DNA of 64,000 nucleotides from JAICMB01 sp035295125 (GTDB lineage: Bacteria > Acidobacteriota > Terriglobia > Bryobacterales > Bryobacteraceae), in the NCBI GenBank assembly GCA_035295125.1, contig DATGJP010000095.1, positions 441,042 to 505,041 on the forward strand, given 5' to 3'. A program made the position numbers and the translations under genes. Every line of letters begins with the position of its first letter. Position 1 is the stretch's first letter. Shown here in pieces: positions 35,045 to 42,428 of this stretch. The notes under the pieces were generated by a model. It did no database searches. It had not been told where the DNA came from and worked only from the letters and a program-made list of their open reading frames with translations.

Positions 35045-35994
35045 GCCGGCACAGGCGTCCGAACCCGCGGCACGGTCTGCACGATATCGACGGGAATCAG
35101 GTCGTACTTAATCATCCAGCCGCCCGCGAACACCGCTTCGACAACCAGGCCTTGCTGCGTTTCTTTGCGCTGAAACTGGTCGAAGATCAGATTGCCAAGC
35201 GAGTAGAAGATTACGCCGTGCTTGTACTCCTCCACCGTCTGCACCACGTGCGGATGATGGCCGACAACGATTCGCGCCCCGCCGTCGATCGCCGCGTGCG
35301 CAAACCGGCGCTGCTGCTCGTTGGGCTTGGGCTGATACTCAGTGCCGGCGTGCATCGATACGATAACGACGTCGGCGTGGTCCTTCAGGTTCGAGATATC
35401 GTCGGCGACATCCCCCGGGTCGATCATAGCGACGCGGTCGTCCGAGTCTTTGTAGTTTCCGTTGGACTGATCGAACGTGTAGGCGAGAAAGCCAAACTTC
35501 ACGCCATTTCGCTCCAGAACCGCGCCATTGTGGGCGGCATCGCCATCGCGCCCCGTACCAACCACCGCGATGCCATGTTTTTCGAGCCAGTCGAGCGTGA
35601 AAGTGATCCCGTAGTCGCCGCAATCGCGGGCATGGTTATTGGCTGTGGAGACGATGTCAATCCCGGCCAACTGGAGCGCTTGAATCATCTCCGGCGCCGT
35701 TTTGAAGATCATGCCGTGACGAGGCGGCTTCCCGCGGTCCGAGAACGGTGCTTCCAGGTTGACGAAAGCAATATCCGCCGCCGCGAAGAGGCTCGCGATA
35801 TCGCGCATCGGGGCCGCTGGATCGTCGTTCGCTTCCGCCAGCGCTCCGACGTAACGCGACATCATGACGTCTCCCCCGAAGATGATCCGGTTGAGCGGCA
35901 TGAGTGGAGGTTGCCCGCTGAATGTGACCCCGGTGCGTCCAGGAAGAAGCCCAAGAAGCGGAACGGCCAGGAAACTACGGCGGGCGATCATCAC
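35041..35994 (-). CDS. CapA-family metallophosphatase-like protein
   Basis: A 317-residue protein of the CapA/PgsA fold: IIFGGDVMMSRYVGAL (about 37-52), FVNLEAPFSD, STANNHARDCGDYG (about 115-128), and the late IVVGHHPHVVQTVEEYKHGVIFYSLGNLIFDQ. The N-terminus MIARRSFLAVPLLGLLPG looks like a twin-arginine signal. In Bacillus the relative CapA supports poly-gamma-glutamate capsule export, but members outside capsule operons have unknown roles. It lies three bases after pgl, within the zwf operon. Confidence 0.85.
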   Translation of the reverse strand: MMIARRSFLAVPLLGLLPGRTGVTFSGQPPLMPLNRIIFGGDVMMSRYVGALAEANDDPAAPMRDIASLFAAADIAFVNLEAPFSDRGKPPRHGMIFKTAPEMIQALQLAGIDIVSTANNHARDCGDYGITFTLDWLEKHGIAVVGTGRDGDAAHNGAVLERNGVKFGFLAYTFDQSNGNYKDSDDRVAMIDPGDVADDISNLKDHADVVIVSMHAGTEYQPKPNEQQRRFAHAAIDGGARIVVGHHPHVVQTVEEYKHGVIFYSLGNLIFDQFQRKETQQGLVVEAVFAGGWMIKYDLIPVDIVQTVPRVRTPVPA

Positions 35995-35997
35995 TCG

Positions 35998-36723
35998 TCA
36001 GTTTTCCAGCAGCCGGGCGGCCTCCGCATCCATGTACCATGCCACGTCACGACCCTGATTCGTGATCTGTGCCGGGTACCGTGGGGGATCAAACGGGTCC
36101 TTGAAAATGGCGCGCACCGGCTCGGCCTTATCCGCCCCCGCCACCAGCATCACCGTGTGTCGAGCAGCCAGCAGAACGCCCGGCAGCATCGTGATGCGCC
36201 ACTGCTTCATCTTTTCGACCCACACGGCCGCGACAAGACCCTGGCGATCCCCAATCAGCGGCTCGCCCGGAAACAGGCTGGCTGTGTGCGCATCGGGACC
36301 GATGCCGCGATGGACCACATCGAAGTGGGGGATCTGTCCGTCGGCCACGCCGAAGAAGTGGCGAATCTCCTCGCCATATTGTTCGGCCGCTTCGTCCGCT
36401 GTAAGCTCGGCGCGCACCCGGTGGATGTTGCGGCTCGGAATGTGCGCCGGCCGGATCAGTGTCTCTTCCGCGAGGCGGTAATTGCTCTGTTGATCAGTCG
36501 GCGGAACGGCTCGCTCATCAACCCAGAACAGGTGCACCTGGCTCCAATCGAAGCGCGCCTTAGCCATATGTTCGAACATGGGGCGGGGTGACGAGCCGCC
36601 TGAAATCGCGAGGGTCGCAACGGACTCCCCCGATAGCTTTTCCTTCAACAACTGCAAAATCTGGTCGCCGCAATGCGTTGCTGCTTCCACCGCATCGCGA
36701 TACACATACCGCTGAATACTCAT
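35998..36723 (-). CDS. pgl: 6-phosphogluconolactonase
   Basis: A 241-residue DevB-type enzyme hydrolysing 6-phosphogluconolactone, the second step of the oxidative pentose phosphate pathway. LAISGGSSPRPMFEHMAK (about 38-55), the VHLFWVDERAVPPTDQQSNYRLAEE block and FDVVHRGIGPDAHTASLFPG (about 135-154) are typical; the family usually has GMGxDGHTASLFP, so the Arg-Gly-Ile-Gly-Pro-Asp-Ala version is slightly divergent. It overlaps opcA by four bases. Confidence 0.93.
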   Translation of the reverse strand: MSIQRYVYRDAVEAATHCGDQILQLLKEKLSGESVATLAISGGSSPRPMFEHMAKARFDWSQVHLFWVDERAVPPTDQQSNYRLAEETLIRPAHIPSRNIHRVRAELTADEAAEQYGEEIRHFFGVADGQIPHFDVVHRGIGPDAHTASLFPGEPLIGDRQGLVAAVWVEKMKQWRITMLPGVLLAARHTVMLVAGADKAEPVRAIFKDPFDPPRYPAQITNQGRDVAWYMDAEAARLLEN

Positions 36724-37637
36724 TCCAGGATTCTCCGGAAGATTGGATCGGGACCTACGATCGAAAGCTCTTCCCGCAGCAATGACTGCTCGTTCCGCTC
36801 GGGCAGCGCCACTCTCCTGCTCATGTCATTCATGGTGACCGTAGCAGATGTAGCGTCTTCGAGGGTAATGCTGACAGATCCGGCGGCGCCCTCAAGTACG
36901 ACACGAACCTGATTCTCTTGCGTGGTAATCACCTCAGCCTGAGGCACCGCCTTCCGAAACCACGTTTCCAGGTATCGCGCACCAGTCCCGGAATATGAAA
37001 GCACTACGCGACGGACCTGGCCCGAATTCTCAAATGCCTGGGCTACCAGTTGACGGAGAGGCGTGAGACGGGTCCATGCCAGATCGATGACATTGCGCCC
37101 GGCATCGTTCGAGCTCTTGACGAAACGGTACGCCGCCTCCTGATCGTCAAATCGCGCGGAATCGATTATGATTTTCGTCGCCAGCGTGAAAAGCTGCTGA
37201 AACTCGGAATCGAGCGCCAGGCGCGGACTGCGCGCCCACAGTACCACCGGGAGGTCGGGAACGGTCAGGGCCAGCATCAGTTTGGGAACATCAGCCAGGC
37301 GCGAGACCGGCGTACTGATCTCGATCTCTTCGCAACAAATCTGCTGGCGCTTGCCGAAAGGCATCCAGCACTGCGCGAAGACGCGTGCGTCGAGCGTACC
37401 GCCGTCCGACGGATCCACACGCAGCACAATCGCGCGGCTGGGGTGCTCGTGAATCAACTCGGCGATGGTCAGGCCGACTTCTTGCGTATCCTCGCGCTGC
37501 TCCAGCCCCACGATGAGGGTCATGGCACAGGCCCGAATAACGCCGGAAGCGTTCTTCTCTGTGTCCGGCTTCGCGAGGTCGATCCACAGTTTCGCCAAAT
37601 CCTTCAGGATTCGCTCCGGCTGAACCGCGGCGGGCAT
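36720..37637 (-). CDS. opcA: Glucose-6-phosphate dehydrogenase assembly protein OpcA
   Basis: A 305-residue OpcA homologue. In cyanobacteria and actinobacteria OpcA activates glucose-6-phosphate dehydrogenase and is encoded next to zwf, as here. Family marks are CAMTLIVGLEQ near residue 40, HPSRAIVLRVDP, EEIEISTPVSRLADVPKLMLALTVPDLPVVLWARS (about 100-135) and IIDSARFDDQEAAYR. It shares its first base with the end of zwf and overlaps pgl, so the three are coupled. Confidence 0.9.
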   Translation of the reverse strand: MPAAVQPERILKDLAKLWIDLAKPDTEKNASGVIRACAMTLIVGLEQREDTQEVGLTIAELIHEHPSRAIVLRVDPSDGGTLDARVFAQCWMPFGKRQQICCEEIEISTPVSRLADVPKLMLALTVPDLPVVLWARSPRLALDSEFQQLFTLATKIIIDSARFDDQEAAYRFVKSSNDAGRNVIDLAWTRLTPLRQLVAQAFENSGQVRRVVLSYSGTGARYLETWFRKAVPQAEVITTQENQVRVVLEGAAGSVSITLEDATSATVTMNDMSRRVALPERNEQSLLREELSIVGPDPIFRRILE

Positions 37638-39160
37638 TATGGAACCCTCCAGTGATGCCCCTGGCGCGCAAGCATATCATCGGATGCCTGTGGTCCCCAG
37701 GTTCCAGCGGCATAATTCGGGAAGCCGAATTTCGTGCTGGCCCACGCGTCGAGAATCGGCTGCACCGCGATCCAGCTCGCCTCCACCATGTCCTGTCGCG
37801 TGTAGAGCGTAGGGTCGCCGATCATGGCGTCAAGCAGCAGCGTTTCATATGCGGTGGGCGAGCGCTCTCCAAAGCTCGCACCATAGTTGAAATCCATCGA
37901 GACCGGGCGCAGTCGCATGCCGCTGCCGGGCTGCTTGGAGAGAAAACGCAGCGAAATCCCTTCTTCCGGCTGGATCCGGATGATCAGGAGGTTGGGACGC
38001 GACACATCCTGCAGCGTCCCGTCGGCGAACACCGAGTGCGGCGCCGAGTTGAAGAAAATGGCTATGTCGGTGATGCGCTTGGGGAGCCGCTTGCCGCTGC
38101 GGAGATAGAACGGAACACCCGCCCAGCGCCAGTTATCGACGAAGAAAGTCACGGCGGCATAGGTATCGGTCTGTGAATTCGGATCCACCCCGGACTCCTG
38201 CCGGAAACCGGGAACATCTTCGGTGCCGATGCGCGCCGCTCCGTATTGCCCGGCTACGGCGTATCGCCCGACATCGGCTGGCTTCATGGGCCGGATGGAG
38301 CGCAGGAACTTCGCTCGTTCATCGCGCACGGCGTCGGCTTCGAATACGGCGGAAGGCTCCATGCCGATGGTGGCCATCACCTGCATGAGGTGATTCTGAA
38401 TCATGTCGCGTAGCGCGCCGGCTTCCTGGTAATAAGCTCCGCGCCCCTCGACACCGATCGATTCCCCCGCGGTGATCTGAACATGATTGATGTAGCGCCG
38501 GTTCCACAACGGCTCGAATATGCCATTGCCAAACCGGAACGCCAGGATATTCTGAACGGTTTCTTTCCCAAGATAGTGATCGATGCGGTAGACGTGATTC
38601 TCCGCGAAGACCTTGTGGATGTCGTCGTTGAGCTTCCGGGCGGTGGTCAAATCATGGCCGAAGGGCTTCTCGATGATGACGCGGCGCCAGCCGTCTCCGT
38701 GATTCAGGCCGACGGCCCCCAGGCAGTCCACCACCGGCGCGTAATAACTGGGCTGAGTGGAAAGATAGAACAGCACGTTGCCGCCGGTCTGGTGCGATTG
38801 CTGCAACTCGTCAAGACGGCCGCTGAGTTTCTCGTACATCGCGTGGTCCTGCAGGTCACCCGCGATGTAGAAAAGGTTGCGTTCGAAGCTCTCCCAAAGG
38901 CCGGCATCGAACGGGCTGTCCTCCAGGAACTTCTCAACAGACTCGCGCATCTTGGCGCGGAAGTCCTCGTCGGACATGGCCGTGCGCGAGTTGCCGAGAA
39001 CCGCGAAGGTCGGCGGAATACGGCGTTCGTACGCGAGGCGATAGAGCGCGGGCATCAGTTTGCGCTTGGTCAGATCGCCGTTTGCGCCGAAGATCACGAT
39101 CGCGCAGGCGGGTGCCCGTCGTTCAAAACGAAGGGGGTCGGCAAATGGATTGTCGGCCAT
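37637..39160 (-). CDS. zwf: Glucose-6-phosphate 1-dehydrogenase
   Basis: A 507-residue enzyme if started at ATG 39158-39160, which gives the expected N-terminus (CAIVIFGANGDLTKRKLMPALYRL with the NADP motif GANGDLTKRK near residue 24). The active-site block RIDHYLGKETVQN is at about 190. The frame remains open upstream to 39259, but that stretch includes a family B repeat region and is not conserved-looking. It begins the operon zwf-opcA-pgl-capA-patatin. Confidence 0.95.
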   Translation of the reverse strand: MADNPFADPLRFERRAPACAIVIFGANGDLTKRKLMPALYRLAYERRIPPTFAVLGNSRTAMSDEDFRAKMRESVEKFLEDSPFDAGLWESFERNLFYIAGDLQDHAMYEKLSGRLDELQQSHQTGGNVLFYLSTQPSYYAPVVDCLGAVGLNHGDGWRRVIIEKPFGHDLTTARKLNDDIHKVFAENHVYRIDHYLGKETVQNILAFRFGNGIFEPLWNRRYINHVQITAGESIGVEGRGAYYQEAGALRDMIQNHLMQVMATIGMEPSAVFEADAVRDERAKFLRSIRPMKPADVGRYAVAGQYGAARIGTEDVPGFRQESGVDPNSQTDTYAAVTFFVDNWRWAGVPFYLRSGKRLPKRITDIAIFFNSAPHSVFADGTLQDVSRPNLLIIRIQPEEGISLRFLSKQPGSGMRLRPVSMDFNYGASFGERSPTAYETLLLDAMIGDPTLYTRQDMVEASWIAVQPILDAWASTKFGFPNYAAGTWGPQASDDMLARQGHHWRVP

Positions 39161-39265
39161 CGCTCTATCGTAGCGTGCGAGGCCGAACGGCGGAGCAGAC
39201 TTTAGCTCAATACCAGGCTGCGGCAAGGCGGAGCGGGCATTCAGCGCCTTTGGACTCACCAGGAA

Positions 39266-39300
39266 CGCGCAGGCGAAACCGAAACCGCCCGCGCGCCACC
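39266..39300. repeat. Hairpin repeat, family B (with insertion)
   Basis: On the minus strand: GGTGGCGCGCGGGCGGTTTCG, then a six-base GTTTCG-type duplication, then CCTGCGCG. It lies upstream of zwf. Confidence 0.5.
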
Positions 39301-39339
39301 ATACCTACAGCCCATTGCGCTTTAACGTGCTTCTGAACC

Positions 39340-40011
39340 TCAGATAGACTGTTTCCGAAGGCGCAGTTCGAAGCCGATTCCCCTGGCGTCGATCTCACCT
39401 TGTCCAAAGTTGCTGATCACCGCCATGCGCTCTAACTCGTCGCGCGTGTAGGCCCGCTTGAGGAGGCATAGGCGGAAAGTGTACCGGGTGAGAAAACGGT
39501 CGAATGCCGAGACGTGCATATCGCGGATTTCGGCGTCGATGTCCTGGTGCGTGGCATCTCTCCGAAGATCGAAAATGGAGGCTTGGCCGCCCGGCTTTAA
39601 GACACGGTGGATCTCGTTCAGCGCCCCGATGGGATTCGAGAAATTCTTGAACGCGGCCATGCAGACGACGTAATCGAAGGATGCATTCGCGAATGGCATT
39701 TCCGAAGCATTGCCATGGCGCACATCGATGGAGACACCCGCGCGCGCGGCGTTTTCCTGCGCGATCCGGACGAAGGACTCACTGATATCCAGCGTGGTGA
39801 CGCGGCGGCCGGTCTTGGCGATTTCGATAGCCAGGTACCCGGGGCCCGGAGCCACTTCGAGAATGCTGCCTCCCGCCGGCACTCGCGCGGCTACAGCGTC
39901 GCGCGCAGCTTGAAAACGGCGCGTATCGCGGGCGGTGTTTTTCGCGTACCACGTTGCAATCGGGCCTTCCATTCCGATGCCTTTATACGGTTTCTGGTGA
40001 GTTGCGGTCAT
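39340..40011 (-). CDS. Class I SAM-dependent methyltransferase
   Basis: A 223-residue protein from ATG 40009-40011 with AAGGAG upstream. The SAM-binding motif VPAGGSILEVAPGPGYLAIEIAK is at about 46-68, with the acidic TLDIS that follows, and post-motif NASEMPFANASFDYVVCMAAFKNFSNPIGALNEIHRVLKPGG is typical of Methyltransf_11/UbiE-like enzymes. The substrate is unknown. It is divergent from a TetR gene whose operators cover its promoter, so it is probably induced by the TetR ligand. Confidence 0.88.
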   Translation of the reverse strand: MTATHQKPYKGIGMEGPIATWYAKNTARDTRRFQAARDAVAARVPAGGSILEVAPGPGYLAIEIAKTGRRVTTLDISESFVRIAQENAARAGVSIDVRHGNASEMPFANASFDYVVCMAAFKNFSNPIGALNEIHRVLKPGGQASIFDLRRDATHQDIDAEIRDMHVSAFDRFLTRYTFRLCLLKRAYTRDELERMAVISNFGQGEIDARGIGFELRLRKQSI

Positions 40012-40046
40012 ATATGCTCCTTTCGTAGCTAACGCCGCTTGCATTA

Positions 40047-40102
40047 GCTAACACTGTTAGCTTATCAAATGAACATTGTTCCGTCAAGCGAACATTGTTA
40101 GC
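40047..40102. promoter_or_regulatory. Three operator palindromes between methyltransferase and TetR genes
   Basis: GCTAACACTGTTAGC (40047-40061, perfect), ATGAACATTGTTCCG (40069-40083) and GCGAACATTGTTAGC (40088-40102, one mismatch) share the pattern GCTAACAnTGTTAGC and are centred 22 and 19 bases apart. A minus-strand promoter TTGACG (40087-40082), 17 bases, TAAGCT (40064-40059) and a plus-strand promoter TTGTTC (40076-40081), 17 bases, TAGCAT (40099-40104) both overlap them. Confidence 0.8.
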
Positions 40103-40115
40103 ATAGAGTCGAGAG

Positions 40116-40802
40116 ATGAGCATTCTGCCTTACCGGAAAGCCGAGCGCAAACAGAAGCGGCGTCAGCTCGATCAGGCGCAGGTGGTTCACGCGGCGCTCG
40201 AATTGCTAGACGAAGTGGGCTTGGACGAGTTGACCATGCGGCGATTGGCCGACCGGCTGGGCGTTAAGGCCGCCTCATTGTACCGGCATGTAAAGGACAA
40301 AGAAGAGCTCCTCGCATTGCTGGGCGACGAGATCAGCGGAGAGATCCCGCTCGCCAGCCCGTCCGGATCGTGGCGCGAGCAGTTGACCGCAATGGCCTGG
40401 AACGTGCGGCGCGGGCTTCTGGCGCACCGTGATGCCGCGCGGGTGCTTGCCGGCACACCGCCTTTTGGACCGCGGCGCCTGAAGCACATCGAGGACGTCC
40501 TGCGGGTGCTGCGTTCGGCAGGCTTGAGCCCCTCTGAGGCGGCTCGCGCGGCTTACCACTGCAACAACTTCATCATGGAGTTCGTCGCCGATGAAATGCG
40601 GTTTGCGGCGTTTGCGTCCGCTCCGCGTTCCAGCCGGAAGAAGATATTCACCCAGGCGCGTAAGCATTTCCAATCGCTGCCACGGGAGGAATACCCGAAC
40701 CTGGTGGAACTCGCGGGGGAATTGAGCGAGGACGACCAGGACGGGCTCTTTCAGTTCGGGCTGGAGGTGTGGTTGCGGGGAATCGGGGACTTAGCCAAAT
40801 GA
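40116..40802 (+). CDS. TetR family transcriptional repressor
   Basis: A 228-residue protein. The helix-turn-helix is at about residues 22-66 (ALELLDEVGLDELTMRRLADRLGVKAASLYRHVKDKEELLALLGDEI), the form seen in TetR proper with a TetR_C-like ligand domain afterwards. It probably represses itself and the divergent methyltransferase through the three palindromes between them. The predicted promoter would leave a leader of only about five bases, so the message may be near-leaderless. Confidence 0.9.
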   Translation: MSILPYRKAERKQKRRQLDQAQVVHAALELLDEVGLDELTMRRLADRLGVKAASLYRHVKDKEELLALLGDEISGEIPLASPSGSWREQLTAMAWNVRRGLLAHRDAARVLAGTPPFGPRRLKHIEDVLRVLRSAGLSPSEAARAAYHCNNFIMEFVADEMRFAAFASAPRSSRKKIFTQARKHFQSLPREEYPNLVELAGELSEDDQDGLFQFGLEVWLRGIGDLAK

Positions 40803-40806
40803 TGGG

Positions 40807-40854
40807 CGCTTGTAACGGTTCACTGATACGCTTGTAACGCCGCGCTGGTACAAT
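40807..40854 (+). promoter_or_regulatory. Direct repeats and -10 box upstream of the GH19 gene
   Basis: CGCTTGTAACG occurs twice, at 40807-40817 and 40829-40839, exactly 22 bases apart, two helical turns. TACAAT (40849-40854) is a good -10 box, while no -35 box stands 17 bases upstream. This is the layout expected of an activator-dependent promoter. Confidence 0.45.
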
Positions 40855-40883
40855 TCACGAATAAGTGGGGAGGCCTATCAGGC

Positions 40884-41672
40884 ATGTGCATATCCCATTC
40901 GGTCGGCAAGCACGGAACCAACAGTTGGGCCGATGTCAAAATGATCCAGATTCTCCTGAACGAGAACCTGGGCCGTCTCATTCCTTATGCGCCGCTCGGT
41001 ATCGATGGCCACATCGGCCAGCATACGATCGACATGATTGCAGAGTTCCAGCGCCGCGTGATGAACAACAGCAAGCCAGACGGCAAGGTCGATCCCGGAG
41101 GGCAGACCCTGAAAGAACTGCGCAACGGCATGAGCTCGGGCCTGGACGAGGATAAGCTCCGGGGCATTATGATCTATGCTGACGACGTCCGGATCAGTCG
41201 CTACTACCAGGCGCTGGTTACCCAAATGACGAACAGCCAGATCAATACGCCGCTGCGGATCGCTCATTTTTTGGCGCAGGTGGGTCACGAGAGCGGCGAC
41301 TTGCGTTACAACGAGGAAATTGCCGATGGCTCGGCTTACGAGGGCCGCACGGATCTGGGGAACACCCAACCGGGTGATGGGCCCCGCTTTAAAGGACGGG
41401 GATTGATTCAGCTCACCGGCCGCAGCAACTATGTTAAGTTCGGCACTGCGCGCAGCCGGGACTTCGTCACCCCTCCCAACTACCAGTTGATCGCCACGGA
41501 TCCAAACCTCGCGGTGGACGTGTCGTGCTGGTATTGGACCACACATGGGCTGAATGCATTAGCCGACGCGGACAATCTGAATGGCATCACATATATCGTC
41601 AACGGTGGATACAATGGACTCGCGGATCGCAAAGCACACCTCGATCGTGCCAAGTGCCTGCTGGTTCCCTAG
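40884..41672 (+). CDS. GH19 peptidoglycan hydrolase with N-terminal peptidoglycan-binding domain (candidate toxin)
   Basis: A 262-residue protein without a signal peptide. Residues about 12-90 look like a peptidoglycan-binding domain (SWADVKMIQILLNENLGRL, GIDGHIGQHTIDMIAEFQRR). From about 105 the GH19 fold follows: RIAHFLAQVGHESGDLRYNEE with the likely catalytic Glu136, then YEGRTDLGNTQPGDGPRFKGRGLIQLTGRSNYVKFG. Such enzymes are phage endolysins or secreted antibacterial effectors. No other phage gene is nearby, and the gene overlaps a following XAC2610-like gene by 59 bases, so an effector role is favoured. An export route is not shown. Confidence 0.85.
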   Translation: MCISHSVGKHGTNSWADVKMIQILLNENLGRLIPYAPLGIDGHIGQHTIDMIAEFQRRVMNNSKPDGKVDPGGQTLKELRNGMSSGLDEDKLRGIMIYADDVRISRYYQALVTQMTNSQINTPLRIAHFLAQVGHESGDLRYNEEIADGSAYEGRTDLGNTQPGDGPRFKGRGLIQLTGRSNYVKFGTARSRDFVTPPNYQLIATDPNLAVDVSCWYWTTHGLNALADADNLNGITYIVNGGYNGLADRKAHLDRAKCLLVP

Positions 41673-42303
41673 ACTGGCACTGATAACGTTTCTCTGCGCG
41701 TTTCCAGCGTGGGCTCAGCTTCCTGCTCCGTCCGACGTCAACGATTGTCACCCGTGTTCCTTTTCCCCGGGCAAAGACTTTCCCGCTTATAACTTCACAT
41801 TCGTGGTCAAAGCCAATGGGGACCGGCGCGAGGTTACGGGAATACAGGTGAGTTCCCCGTCCGAGGAAAAGCCAATCCAGACGCTCGCAGTGAGCGGCAT
41901 GGAGCCGATTGGCAAGGAGGAGACCTTCTTCTTCGGCGGCGTCGACATTAACTTTGATGGCTTGCTGGATCTCATGCTGATCACACGGAAAGGCGTCGCA
42001 AACGCGTATGCCGCCTACTGGTTGTTCGATCCGAGAACGAAGATGTTCACTTCGCTAGGCACGTATCCCGTCTTTCGTGTGGATGCCCAGAAAAGCCGTC
42101 TGTTGACCTACGAACGTGGCGGATCGGGCGGAATGATTCATGAAGCGAAAGAGTACGCATTTGAAAAGGGAAAGCTCACACTGATGAAGGATGAGAAGCA
42201 GGACGCCACGGCACGTCCAAATGTCTTCCGCAAAGTAGTTCGCGAACGAGTCAACGGCGTGTTGAAGGTTGTGAAAACCGAAATGGTTCGGCCCCCACAG
42301 TGA
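41614..42303 (+). CDS. XAC2610-like exported protein, candidate inhibitor of the GH19 enzyme
   Basis: A 229-residue protein from ATG 41614 with a signal peptide (LALITFLCAFPAWAQ). The central segment GGVDINFDGLLDLMLITRKGVANAYAAYWLFDPRTKMFTSLG (about 108-150) contains the D-x-N-x-D-G-x-x-D-L calcium-loop pattern and the tyrosine-rich strand of XAC2610-related proteins. In Xanthomonas, XAC2610 is a periplasmic inhibitor of the GH19 effector XAC2609. Here the gene overlaps a GH19 gene, the same pairing. Export to the periplasm is what an immunity protein needs. No lipobox is seen. Homology is judged by eye. Confidence 0.7.
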   Translation: MDSRIAKHTSIVPSACWFPRLALITFLCAFPAWAQLPAPSDVNDCHPCSFSPGKDFPAYNFTFVVKANGDRREVTGIQVSSPSEEKPIQTLAVSGMEPIGKEETFFFGGVDINFDGLLDLMLITRKGVANAYAAYWLFDPRTKMFTSLGTYPVFRVDAQKSRLLTYERGGSGGMIHEAKEYAFEKGKLTLMKDEKQDATARPNVFRKVVRERVNGVLKVVKTEMVRPPQ

Positions 42304-42381
42304 GGCAGTCAAAACCTCCGGATCAGGCAACTGTAGAAGCGTATTACACAGCCTCTGACTCTTCGGGTCCCGCGACGATAA

Positions 42382-42407
42382 GGACAGGCGAAACCGCCTG
42401 TCCCACC
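42382..42407. repeat. Hairpin repeat, family B
   Basis: On the minus strand GGTGGGACAGGCGGTTTCG then CCTGTCC: a nine-pair stem with a three-base loop, between the convergent XAC2610-like gene and the first FtsX permease. It may terminate both. Confidence 0.7.
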
Positions 42408-42428
42408 TTTCTAATCCGAGAGTCCCTA

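Noticed and set aside
34933..36591. 552-codon plus-strand open frame opposite patatin, capA-like and pgl genes
   Set aside because: It is antisense to three genes with clear motifs; long antisense frames are expected at this base composition.
40884..41672. GH19 gene as part of a prophage
   Set aside because: No holin, tail, integrase or attachment site is seen around it; the overlapping XAC2610-like gene favours an effector pair, though a phage origin of the gene itself cannot be excluded.
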